From Saccoglossus kowalevskii (lineage: Eukaryota > Hemichordata > Enteropneusta > Harrimaniidae): DNA of 48,270 nt. The position numbers were made by a program, and so were the translations under genes. Of the stretch, positions 22,938 to 33,578 are shown one piece after another; the first letter of the stretch is position 1, and each line of letters opens with the position of its first letter. The stretch lies in NCBI RefSeq assembly GCF_000003605.2, contig NW_003135334.1, positions 545,219 through 593,488 of the forward strand, given 5' to 3'. A model generated the notes under the pieces. That model did not search any database, was not told the origin of the DNA, and saw only the letters and a list, made by a program, of their open reading frames with translations.

Positions 22938-24673
22938 TGTCAGCATCCTTTATTCTATGTTTTGTTTTTATATTACCCCAAACCTTGCAAATAGAAGTAT
23001 GCATGGAATAATGGGAAGAATCGATGTGCATTACCGTGTGATAACTGTCATAAAGGTGATTGACAAGTCATGTGTCACGTGTTTACCACTTTGGAAGGAC
23101 AATTTGAATCTACCAGGTGTGCTTGTGATTTACATAATAAAGGATGTTTATGATCAACTGACTTGCCTATGTGCGACAGCTGCTACTAAGATCACATTCT
23201 GATTGGCTCATGTGGAAACCCAGGTGTTGTCCATGAATTCGAGCTATTTATGTCTATAAATTGCACAGACTGAGGATTTTTAGGTCCATCATTTCTACTG
23301 TGTACCCTGNNNNNNNNNNNNNNNNNNNNNNNNNNNNNNNNNNNNNNNNNNNNNNNNNNNNNNNNNNNNNNNNNNNNNNNNNNNNNNNNNNNNNNNNNNN
23401 NNNNNNNNNNNNNNNNNNNNNNNNNNNNNNNNNNNNNNNNNNNNNNNNNNNNNNNNNNNNNNNNNNNNNNNNNNNNNNNNNNNNNNNNNNNNNNNNNNNN
23501 NNNNNNNNNNNNNNNNNNNNNNNNNNNNNNNNNNNNNNNNNNNNNNNNNNNNNNNNNNNNNNNNNNNNNNNNNNNNNNNNNNNNNNNNNNNNNNNNNNNN
23601 NNNNNNNNNNNNNNNNNNNNNNNNNNNNNNNNNNNNNNNNNNNNNNNNNNNNNNNNNNNNNNNNNNNNNNNNNNNNNNNNNNNNNNNNNNNNNNNNNNNN
23701 NNNNNNNNNNNNNNNNNNNNNNNNNNNNNNNNNNNNNNNNNNNNNNNNNNNNNNNNNNNNNNNNNNNNNNNNNNNNNNNNNNNNNNNNNNNNNNNNNNNN
23801 NNNNNNNNNNNNNNNNNNNNNNNNNNNNNNNNNNNNNNNNNNNNNNNNNNNNNNNNNNNNNNNNNNNNNNNNNNNNNNNNNNNNNNNNNNNNNNNNNNNN
23901 NNNNNNNNNNNNNNNNNNNNNNNNNNNNNNNNNNNNNNNNNNNNNNNNNNNNNNNNNNNNNNNNNNNNNNNNNNNNNNNNNNNNNNNNNNNNNNNNNNNN
24001 NNNNNNNNNNNNNNNNNNNNNNNNNNNNNNNNNNNNNNNNNNNNNNNNNNNNNNNNNNNNNNNNNNNNNNNNNNNNNNNNNNNNNNNNNNNNNNNNNNNN
24101 NNNNNNNNNNNNNNNNNNNNNNNNNNNNNNNNNNNNNNNNNNNNNNNNNNNNNNNNNNNNNNNNNNNNNNNNNNNNNNNNNNNNNNNNNNNNNNNNNNNN
24201 NNNNNNNNNNNNNNNNNNNNNNNNNNNNNNNNNNNNNNNNNNNNNNNNNNNNNNNNNNNNNNNNNNNNNNNNNNNNNNNNNNNNNNNNNNNNNNNNNNNN
24301 NNNNNGCTTTCAGTGGTGCCTTTCAGAACAACAGCGTTCCTCTGCAAGCAAGACTCTTATATTTCTTCATCATTGTGTAGCAACTGTCTGTCATCAATTT
24401 CCACACCCAGGGAACTGTGAGTTATTTCCGATGCACATCTCCTCCCTATTTTAGAGAATTTATGCATTGGATCATTCTGTGCTTTGTTCTTTTATTAATG
24501 TGAGAAGTATTAAAGCCAGGAGCTTTAACTTGATATTTTGGTGTATATGTATTTTATTTCCAGTACTATTGTCTTGTCTACCACATTCTAGCAGTGAAAG
24601 AACCCCCTGTCCAGTGTGTGTTCTGTGGGTATCCCTCTCAATTGCAATAAGCAAGCCTTACTTTGTGACAGAG
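22938..24673 (-). repeat. Right arm of the 3.4-kb inverted repeat, interrupted by a gap
   Basis: It is the reverse complement of 21236-22109 in collinear order, with about 740 known bases on either side of the gap 23310-24305. By comparison with the left arm, only roughly 70-130 bp of arm should be missing at the gap, yet the assembly shows 996 N. The outer boundary is near 24673, opposite 21236. Confidence 0.85.
23310..24305. other. Assembly gap of 996 N inside the right inverted-repeat arm
   Basis: The run of N is of a non-round length, as expected from mate-pair sizing. Open frames that appear to cross it are artefacts. Confidence 0.98.
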
Positions 24674-25219
24674 TCAAGGTTACAAAGCAGGTATTTCTAA
24701 ATTATTTAGCTAGATATTTTAATGAGTTAATAGTGAAAATATTGTAATGATTTCAATTTAAATTCGTATTTATTTTAATATTTTAGAAACTTGTGTATTA
24801 TTGTAAATGTTGGGTCTGTTTTATCATTGTATTTAGTTATATATCATGTTATTTTTATTATTTGTTTGCTTTTATCACATTTGTAAGTGGTAGCCAATGA
24901 ACTGTTAATAAATGCGCTGACATATTATAGTGCCTATATTGTGGTATAGGATAGAAGGAATACTTCTTCACCTGTCAATTCCAAATGTGGCATCTTTATA
25001 TGGAAATGCTTTATTGGCAAATACGCATTATTATAATAATTTACAAATTGCTGGTTAAGTAGGTATAATTGTGAAGATCATATCATTTACATATTGTTAA
25101 ATTGTAATTACAATTCGTTCTGTGATTCTAATTTTCTCACAATTTCTTATTGTAATCTCCAAAGCTCTACAGTAATAACACAAAAAGATATTTTGATAAT
25201 GGACAGCCTGACCGAACGA
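24674..25219. other. AT-rich intergenic sequence
   Basis: This is strongly AT-rich. It includes the 16-bp perfect palindrome AATTGTAATTACAATT at 25100-25115. No gene is seen. Confidence 0.5.
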
Positions 25220-25623
25220 CTAGATTTTTGTAATATAATGCGTACCCAATTCACAAATGATGGATCCAAACAAATAATTCAATCTGTTATTAATAAGCCT
25301 ATCAAATGCTTTCTCAAACTCGGCGATTAAAATCAGCCCGGGTAAATCTTCTTTCTCGTCAATATCAATAATTTCCAGAATACGACGGATATTATACGCT
25401 ATAAATCGTCTCTGAATAATCCCCGTTTGGTTGGTCTTCATAAATCATATAAGAAATAAATTGTTTGGCTCCCAATGAAAGACAGCAAAGCAAAGTTACT
25501 GTCCGACAGATTTCCAGAAATACTGAAATAGTCTCCACAAGCATCTTGTTTGAGAAGTAATGTTAAGATGCCTTTCCGTTCAGTGCTCACATTCAAACGA
25601 ATGATTAAAACACTCAATGCCAT
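25220..25623 (-). pseudogene. LINE reverse transcriptase fragment (finger and first palm block), frameshifted
   Basis: This minus-strand remnant of non-LTR ORF2 has two pieces in different frames. In 25438-25623 the words GILTLLLKQD and then a diverged NWRPISLLN region occupy the place of the G-x-L-T-L-L-P-K-K-D block. In 25220-25441 the sequence reads NQTGIIQRRFIAYNIRRIL and LILIAEFEKAFD, the Q-x-G-F-I-x-G-R-x-I and D-F-E-K-A-F-D blocks. The first catalytic Asp of that block is replaced by Glu (AEFEKAFD), and the downstream palm is missing, so the copy is dead. The block order identifies it despite one frameshift and stop codons between the pieces. Confidence 0.75.
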
Positions 25624-26224
25624 CTAAGCCGAGAGAATTGCCAGTATAAAATAAATTAATAGCTTCAATCAACTTCTGTTCCATATATTAATAAAAGCCT
25701 CAGTTGTCTACCTGTAAATTACTTAGTATACACATCAGGGAAATAATCAGTGAAGCCATTTTCCGGTGCTATACTTTTCTCTCCATAACCGTAAAGATTT
25801 GAGAAAAATCTACTGTTCATTTAATATATCCCGTGGACACAGTGCCATCATTGTTTTTACAATTTTGTAACATTTCCCCGTGATTAATATATGTAGAAGG
25901 TTTAAAAATATTTATTTTGACGTTTGCCATCAGCAAACCATGAGCCGTATTCGTATGAGACTTACTTCGTGTATGATACTACGTAACAATTCTTTGTGAC
26001 CATATCTTTCTACCACAATGCCATTCATGGTAATTTGATGACAGTGTCAGCCAATCCTGTTCGAGTATGAGCACATGCGCAGATTGACATAAACGGCAGT
26101 AACAGGTACCATGATGAATAGAAAGACATATTTTGTCATAAATGCGTGGACATTTGGGAAAATATATGATTTTCATGTAATCTGTTGACTTTTTCCATTA
26201 ATACAGTGTATTATCAGCATTCGT
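25624..26224. other. Intergenic sequence
   Basis: No gene or repeat is recognised. The 65-codon minus-strand frame at 25979-26176 has no known motif. Confidence 0.45.
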
Positions 26225-26350
26225 ATAATCACTGGCCTGGGCACAACAGTGGCGCTAGCCATGGGTTGTAATAATGGCGTCACCTGAAACATAAACCTGG
26301 TAAACACTGTCACAGGTAAAAAAATAATGGCGCCATCTGAAACCTAAACA
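26225..26350 (+). repeat. Degenerate tandem repeat, left of an inserted LINE
   Basis: Two diverged copies read TAATAATGGCGTCACCTGAAA and ATAATGGCGCCATCTGAAA, each followed by CMTAAAC. The same repeat resumes at 27212 beyond a LINE fragment. Confidence 0.6.
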
Positions 26351-26394
26351 CCTAACTGCAGTTAAAGAGAATAATCTGATTAAGACCTGGCCAT

Positions 26395-27211
26395 GGCTAA
26401 ATAGCATTGAAGTTATAGAAAGAAATATAAAGATAAAAATAAGATAAAAGTCAATTCACTAATCTGTCTGAAAGAAATATTAAAAATATGATTGTAAACA
26501 GTGATGAGATTCAATGGAAACAAAAAAATGCAGAGAAATCAAGTCTCGTTCATTATAGAAAATTTAAAACAAATTTAAAATATTGTGAGAAATATTTAAA
26601 CTCTTTATCCAACTTCAAGGGCACCCAATTAAAATTCAAGGCAAGATCCTGCACTCTTGGTTTGGCATATGAGAAAAGGAAATGGGCAAACTTGGATAAT
26701 AATGATTGTATCTGTCCATGTTGCAAAAAGGAACCTGAAACACTGGAGCATTTCATATTACATTGTGAATGTTTCTCAGCACAGAGAAAAACTCTAATGG
26801 AAGGGATTGAAATGCTCCTATGTAATAAAAATGAAATAAATTTACATAAAGACTTCATAGCAAACAAAGAAGTGCTATGTTTAATCCTGGGTGACAGTAC
26901 AAGGCAGTATAATTCAGTCCTGTGTGACGAAATTGATACTTTTACAAAAACATTCTTAGCTGATGCCATGGAGAGTAGAAAGAAGTATACAGTTAATATT
27001 TAATATTTTTCCAGTGTATTTCTTATATTTTAGTTTTCATATTTTTTTGCTATTTTTAGATGTGTTTGTTGTTGTTATATCTTAGTTCATGTAACTTAGT
27101 TTCTTTTTGCCTATCGAAAGTTTTTTCATTAGTCTTTGAGCATAATGTATTTTTTTAATTGGTGCAGCTCCTAATTTACATAGTATTACAAAAGGGAAGA
27201 AATAAATAACA
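26395..27211 (+). mobile_element. 5'-truncated LINE copy
   Basis: This is the 3' end of a non-LTR retrotransposon: the ORF2 carboxy terminus (26488-27003), a 3' UTR of about 200 bp and a terminal AGAAATAAATAA stretch. Both sides carry TGGCCAT (26388-26394 and 27212-27218), a possible 7-bp target duplication. The element interrupts a 41-bp tandem repeat that continues on both sides. It lacks the endonuclease and reverse transcriptase, as expected for incomplete target-primed reverse transcription. Confidence 0.7.
26488..27003 (+). pseudogene. LINE ORF2 carboxy-terminal domain
   Basis: This 171-codon open frame has the carboxy-terminal domain that follows the thumb of CR1/L2/jockey-type reverse transcriptases. 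SLVHYRKFKTNLKYCEKYL is followed by LKFKARSCTLGL, and then by a Cys-His cluster, CPCCKKEPETLEHFILHC (C-x2-C-x9-H-x4-C), present in these ORF2 proteins. The frame is intact from 26488 to its stop, but the amino-terminal enzymatic part is gone, so it is the tail of a truncated copy and not a host gene. Its intact frame suggests it is younger than the fragments at 18.6 and 25.4 kb. Confidence 0.8.
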
Positions 27212-27345
27212 TGGCCATATGTACCAATGGTGGTGCCACCTGGAACATAATACGGTCATAGGTCACAATAATGTTACCGCCAGAAACGTAAACGATCATA
27301 GGTTGTAATAATGACGTCACCTCAAACATATAATGGTCCTTTGAT
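27212..27345 (+). repeat. Degenerate 41-bp tandem repeat, right of the inserted LINE
   Basis: Three diverged units contain GGTCATAGGTCACAATAATG, GATCATAGGTTGTAATAATG and TGGTGCCACCTGGAACATAA. They match the units at 26225-26350. One unit carries a perfect TGACGTCA (27312-27319). Confidence 0.6.
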
Positions 27346-27944
27346 GAACATTTGGACATGGTAAATAAACAAACACGAGGCGTGGACCAACGACTCTGTG
27401 TGGTAGATTGTGGAAATGCAGTTCGTCTACACTTTACAGGATTATTCTGTCAGCATATGCTGACGGTAAAATCGTGTGTTTCGTAATACTTCCTTATACA
27501 GAGTACAAACATGGCGTAATATGCACTCATCCGTCTCCCTAATGCATCCGTTAAATCATTGCTCGGGGCAAACTGATGCACTAGTCGGAGACAGCATGAC
27601 TTACTTTACGTGCACTGATTTCACGTACTTATCGTACTCGCAGTTATTTCAGTTTCAACGCTCATTGAATCTAAATAACGGCTTATAAAAAACTGAACAG
27701 ATGTGAGTTTCACCGGATGGTAGATGACAGAAAATATTGTACTATTTAATGCTTAATTCAATTCATGAGATTGGAATTACAGGAATTAAAATAATACGAA
27801 ACTACGGAGAGGTGATGCTTAGAAACAGAACAACGTCACCAAGGCAGCTTTCCTGACGCTTTCGTGAGGTAAATAGGAGAACAGACCATTCACCGCGTCT
27901 GTATTGCTTTATCCGTAGTCGTCTTCAATAAAACAGTGTTTTGA
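27346..27944. other. Intergenic sequence
   Basis: No gene is seen. The 70-codon frame at 27476-27688 has no recognised motif. Confidence 0.45.
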
Positions 27945-28310
27945 GAGATGTTGTCATTATTGACATTTTTGTGATGTATATGGTGAAAACATTGTATCTG
28001 ATGTAGTCAGGCACTTAACGCTCAACGTTTAACATAGTGTCAATATTGACATTTCTTGATGTATGTGATGAGAACATTTTATCTGATGCAGTTATGTGTG
28101 AAACGCACACAATAGTGTTAATATTGCCGTTTATTGTGATATATGTGGTTAAAATATTTTATCTGATGCAGACAGGCATTTAACACTTCACGTTAACGCT
28201 ATTGGCATGTCTTGTGATGCAGGTTGTAAGAACAATTTATCTGATGCAGTCTGGCATTTAACGCTCAACGTTAACATAGTGTCAATACAAACACTATGCA
28301 ACGTTGTGTT
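27945..28310 (+). repeat. Diverged tandem repeat of roughly 80-90 bp, about four copies
   Basis: Each copy contains TTATCTGATGCAG (or TATCTGATGTAG), then GGCATTTAACGCTCAACGTT-like sequence and an ATAGTGTCAATATTGAC-like stretch. The order of blocks is kept, but copies differ by substitutions and indels, so the array is old. Confidence 0.75.
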
Positions 28311-28639
28311 ATTCTTTCATCTAACTTCACCTGTTAAATGTTTTAAAATGATTATACACCATGAGCAGATACATTCCTAACGTGCATCGATGTCACAGTT
28401 TTTAACTACACAACTGAAATGTAATTGCAGGGATCTACTATGACAGACTGTTTATCACATTCAGATGGAATATCAGAATTTATAAAGATGTCTAATGGTT
28501 CTCGTATCAGTGTGAAAGCAAGGCAGTAACTCGATACTTTATGTATAGACATTGAGATGCAGATACCGAACTCTATCAATCTAAGCCAATATAGTGTGTT
28601 TTAAAATGAAAATTACTTCTTTTTGTACGACCAGGGATT

Positions 28640-28905
28640 TAATGTGAACGGAGTTTGGCTCTCCATTTTAATTCCTCGTATTTTGACGCGAAGCATGTGG
28701 AGAGGGTGGCATTAGTTACTAGCATGCTAGTTACTATGCTAAGACCTTGTAACATGTTTGTTACATCTAAAATAACTGCTTGTATTACGCGTAGGTCATC
28801 GTACAAGTATATAAACATATTAACACGAGTTAGAGTCCCCTGGGATTGGTGCTTGCGTAGTTTCCCACTGTCTAAATTAACCGCTATTGATCATTTGCGG
28901 GAACA
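28640..28905 (+). repeat. Diverged dispersed repeat, copy 1
   Basis: The order of short matches is shared with 40015-40280 in the same orientation: TTTTAATTCCT, GCAT followed by GGGTGGCATTAGTTAC-like sequence, CTGCTTGTATTAC (13 identical) and TTAACCGCTAT. The identity is low, and the relation is a by-eye alignment. Confidence 0.4.
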
Positions 28906-30618
28906 AACACTGGATATGCTTGTGGTTTAAGAAGGCTTCTATTGAAAACCAAATGTCAGGCTATTCAAGATACAGAAATTAACATAGCTTGTGGAGTAAC
29001 AGAACAAAATCGAAAAGTGTGAATAATCGAAGGATCAATAATTATTTTATCATTGATTGTATTCCGCGCAACAAGAAGTCATTATTATTTTTCTAATATA
29101 ATTAAGTTCTAGTATTGTTACATATTTTGCAAAAATATTATTTAGCGAGTATTTAATGTGATAGTTTTGTGAAATTTATACCACCATCCAGTAAAAGTAT
29201 CATGCCCAGATGATGCAACAGTTGAATTCGTTCCGAGCTTTCTCAACGGTTTACTGTTATCAGCAAAGTGCTTGACTCCATCAAACATCCATCAACAATC
29301 AATCGAATCAACACAGTCATGGTCATACGGAAATGATATTACTCACAAGAGATATACACCCGCACACACACACACACACACTTATGACGTCATAGATTGA
29401 CAGAGTGAATGCATATTCATTAGTACTGTGCTGACGTAAGGTTCAATTCAAGGTTAACTAATCAGCATCACCCAAATCTTCCCATGGCTATTAATTGTAC
29501 TCTATCAGTCATTATTCACTCGCGATCTTTTCCGTGTTTCTTCTAGTTCGAAGCGGAAATACAGTGTCGAGAAAACAAACAGTGTATTGTAATACGTTTG
29601 TGCATCAATATGCTGTGTTGCACTAATTTCACTAACATTAAAACAGTCTACCCCGCGTATGGAATATGGGTTTAGGAGTATGGGACTCTAAACACGTCGT
29701 CTAATGTACTAATACGTGATTGACATATCTTGGCCATCTGCCCGGACAATAGTATTACAAAATAAATGTCTTTACGTAGTTCCTGAAGGTTAGCCTTGAA
29801 TTGAAATAGAATACATTGCCAAATTCACGCATCGTTCTCGTTCAAATTAACACAAGCACGTTTCAATTATTTTTAATGTCAACATTGTCGTCACTTACTT
29901 TAAAATTCGAAAAAAAAATAGATTGAATGTCATACACACGTCACTCACGTTGACGTCATCCAGGTAAAGACGTTCAAGTTTATCAGAAACACGACAATGG
30001 TAAAGTGGATTGGATTGGTGCGGCGGATAATGATTAAAAGTAGGCACGAAGACAGAAAATAATGCTAATAAAACACGTATTTAATTCACAATACTCACTT
30101 GAATTTCAATAATAATATAGCGCCCACTATTTTCACCCACGGGCAAAAACAATATATTGATTGTATTGCAATAATTTGATGTTTCGACTATATCAGTAAT
30201 ACTATTATGTACCATATATCAGTCTGTATTTCATATCGTCCCCTGTATGAATATGAATATTTTCGCCACTGACACATAATAACATGTTAATCTGTTTGAT
30301 TATTCTCCTTCTAAGAGGGGAAAAGTTATCTCTAACGGTTCAATAATTATAATCACAACAATTACAACTTTTGTGAGTTAATATCTCGCTACATTGACGT
30401 ATGACCATAGCACATGTCAGTTCAATCCAAATTGAATCAACAGTTTAATACCGAGTACCTATATTAAAACTGAGTTTCGGTTTATCTGATCGAAAATTAC
30501 ATACTGTATATACCTACCATCACTTATGTGACTTAAAATACCCATGTACAGACGGATTTACACTTGCCAAACGTTTCGCAATAAATGGTTGAAGGAAGGT
30601 CGTTACTGTCATTACTTG
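28906..30618. other. Intergenic sequence with a CA microsatellite
   Basis: No gene is recognised. A (CA)9 run lies at 29363-29380, followed at once by TGACGTCA (29385-29392); a second TGACGTCA is at 29951-29958. Confidence 0.5.
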
Positions 30619-30652
30619 GTGAGAACATGGAGGTATACCGCCATGGTGAGAA
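30619..30652. mobile_element. Palindromic excision footprint, 20 bp, with 7-bp direct repeats
   Basis: The palindrome CATGGAGGTATACCGCCATG (30626-30645; one mismatched pair) is flanked on both sides by GTGAGAA (30619-30625 and 30646-30652). Its first ten bases, CATGGAGGTA, equal the first ten of the 34-bp palindrome at 36691. It looks like two transposon ends of 10 nt joined head to head inside a target duplication. Confidence 0.7.
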
Positions 30653-31054
30653 TAAATAATTAAATATAATTGTGTCTGTTTATTTGTTTGCCTGGTGATT
30701 AATGAATATATCATTAACACGTTTCGAGTTGACGACTTGAACAAATACGGTTCAGTGAGCAAGTTTTTCTTTAGTTTACATAAGATTTGCCTTCCCAGGT
30801 TGGAAATAACAAAGTTATCGAATACCCAATATTTCTTTTGGCATTTGTTTCGTAGATAGGGTAGAAACAGTGAGCCCTAAATTATCTTTGGCAAGACATG
30901 TGTCATAGCTCACAGAAAGCGTATGACACATACAATGCCGAATGATATACAGCCGTAGTTTGCCGTAGTTTGTTCATGGTTAGTTAATGAATGACTACGT
31001 ATTCGCAGTTTACTGCACACGTGTATGTCGCCACGCACGTAATGTTTGTTTGAT
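30653..31054. other. Intergenic sequence
   Basis: Apart from a 10-bp tandem duplication GCCGTAGTTT near 30951-30970, nothing is seen. Confidence 0.45.
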
Positions 31055-31260
31055 AGTAATAATAATAATAGTCTTTATTGAAGTCATATCCTAAAAATGG
31101 ACATAGATCTAAGTACAATAAAGCATGGTTGTCATTCCATGTCAGAAACATTCACTAGATACACTAGTATAAAAAAAACTAAACTAAACACAACTAAAAC
31201 AACAAACTTGCCCGAAAATGGGTTAGAAATGCAAATTAATAAAGTAAATGTTAGGATTAC

Positions 31261-33473
31261 TTATTTAGATATCTGTGAGGCAGCTGTTTTTTTTAATTTG
31301 CTTTCTCTTATGTTGAAACATTCGTATATATATTTTGCTAGACATTTTAGCATGACAATATTCTTTCTGCCTAGTATGTTGATAAAGCTTGTATCAGTGT
31401 TGCCCTAAGAACACTGTCTAATTGTGTTGAGAAGGATCTGTCTTTCACGTTTGTATAACTGACATTTCAACAGAAAGTGCTCTTCATCTTCAATATCATT
31501 TGTATTGCATACAGGACAGCTTCTTTCGTCAATTTTATGGTATCTGCCCATTTCAATTTGTAAAACATGTGCACTTAATCTTAGATTGATGATCTGTGTA
31601 GTGGGTTATTTACTGTCAGCAGATAATTTTCAAGTCCAAATTCAGTTTTTAATTTTCTATAAGTACGTAGTTTATTTCTGTGGTTAATACCTTTATTGTC
31701 ATTGTTTAGAGAATCCCAACTGTTTATTTTGAAGTTTGTTTCAAGTGCTGCAGTAATATTATTTATTAGGTATTTGTTCTCATTAATCTTTACATTTTCC
31801 CACTCATGTTCCATTTTAAGGTCTTTGAGAATTGTTTTAATACAATTGACCCAATCTTGGCTGTCTGAGTTATCCATATTGATCGCTAATCTGTATGCTT
31901 CATTTATGAGGCTGTTTCCAGGCATATTACGCAATCTCAACCAATATTTAAACATCTGTCTGATACAGGTAGTTATTAGGGGGTATCATCCCAATTCTAA
32001 TAAGCAGGTTTGTGGTTCTGCAGTTTACTTTCAGTATGCACTTTAAGTGCATTTTTTCCATTGGTGACAATAAGTGCATCAGATTTTTATTATGTCACAT
32101 ATCCAAATTTCTGCACAATATGTGAGTATTGGTTTGATCATAGTGTCAAACATTTTCAGATAGATTTTGATGGGAACTTGTGTTTCCGAGTAGAGCATCT
32201 GCTTCAGTTTGAAAAATGCCTTAAAAGCCCGGATTTCAAGTCTACTTGTGCTATATCTAGGTTCCCAGTGGTATTTAGTTTTATACCAAGATACATCACC
32301 CTGCCTGATGCCTCTTTGCACAGGAAATGTGTCCGTCAGGCCATTTTTGGTTTTCACACAGCCAACAGAATTTTGGTATATGTCTTTTTTGTATCAGCTG
32401 CCTTCAGATATATTTTTGAGATTAGTAAACAAGCTTCATTAACTGATTCTTGATTTCCACTGAACTCTTTCCTGTTAAAGACATCAATAAATTTACCAAT
32501 ATTTTTGCTACACAAGGCATTGTTAAAATGTACTTTGGATTCATCGTTCCATAAATAACTAAAGTTATTTTGCTGTTTGGCATTGTAATTGTCATCTTTG
32601 GCATCCTGTACTTTGTAGATGCATTAGTTTGAAGGTGAAATGATATCTGACAGTGGCCAGAAAGCGATAAGTTAAGTGGGTGAACATGAAATAAGTTAAA
32701 TTTCTCAAATAGATAGTTATTTGATATGGTATAATCCATTGTACTGCTACCTCTACTTTGGTGGCATGTAAATTTACCACCACTGTCCCCTATACATCTA
32801 CCATTCAGAATGATTAACTCAGTGGCCATACAAAGATCAGGCAGAAGCTCACAGTACTGATTCTAAATGGCCATGTCTTGTGACGCCCTCTTTTTGAACC
32901 TGATGGCTCAATTGGATACTGTATAATCTGTATAGTTATGCATAAGTAATTCTTGTTCATTTTTAGTTTTAGCGTTGAAATCCCCAGTCAGAATTATTGG
33001 CTTTTTTCATATTTGGCAATATCGTTTTCTAGTAGCTGATACAGATTGCACTCTTGCCAAGTGAAAATACTAGACGATAGAGAACTAAATTAAATGTACA
33101 GTGTGCATAAAAATAAGTCCTGGTCTAAATTGAAGAATTTTTTGTCGAGTTGTGCCCAAATAAAGTCATGTGAGCTACTATTAACACGCTTTATACCTTT
33201 TTTGTATATGTTTTTGAAATAGAGGACTACCCCACCCGAGTTTGAGCGTGTTTTTTTTATGTTTTTGGACCGAAATGAGTGGTAATAATTATAATTTGGT
33301 ATATCTATGCACGAGTCTGTGTTTATTTTTGTTTCAGTTAAACTAATAAAATCTAAATTACTAATACTATCTATAACGGTGCTGTCACCTAATTTCTTTT
33401 CTAAGTTACCAAAAATATTCCAAGTAGAAAATGTTAGGGTATGTCTGCTCACTCCAAAATGTGACATACTCAT
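31261..33473 (-). pseudogene. LINE ORF2: endonuclease plus gutted reverse transcriptase
   Basis: The pieces, in order on the minus strand, are as follows. (1) The endonuclease amino terminus has LTFSTWNIFGNLE and ISLTETKINTD, which holds the metal-binding Glu. (2) GDFNAKT lies near 32980. (3) LNGRCIGDS...GKFTCH and GSSTMDYTI are followed by LSLSGHCQISF near 32658, where the catalytic Asp of the usual S-D-H motif is Gly. (4) The reverse transcriptase retains only KTKNGLTDTFPVQRGIRQGD, then jumps directly to the YLG block and AFKAFFKLKQ, KMFDTMIKPILTYCAEIW. The finger blocks and the YADD palm are deleted. (5) The tail has LRTYRKLKTEFGLENYL and the cluster CPVCNTNDIEDEEHFLLKC (C-x2-C-x9-H-x4-C), ending at a stop at 31263-31261. 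Several frameshifts and stops separate these pieces, so it is inactive. Confidence 0.88.
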
Positions 33474-33578
33474 ATAAAAAATGTACAGAAGAATAGAAAA
33501 AAAAGCAACAAATTACTGCTTTAGGATACCTGATCCTAGGTCTGTACATGTTTTAAAACAGTTCAGATACTGTCAAAC

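Noticed and set aside
23261-24454. 397- and 350-codon frames
   Set aside because: Nearly all residues are N; they only bridge the 996-base gap.
25100-25115. 16-bp perfect palindrome AATTGTAATTACAATT
   Set aside because: It lies in very AT-rich sequence with no flanking direct repeat; chance is likely.
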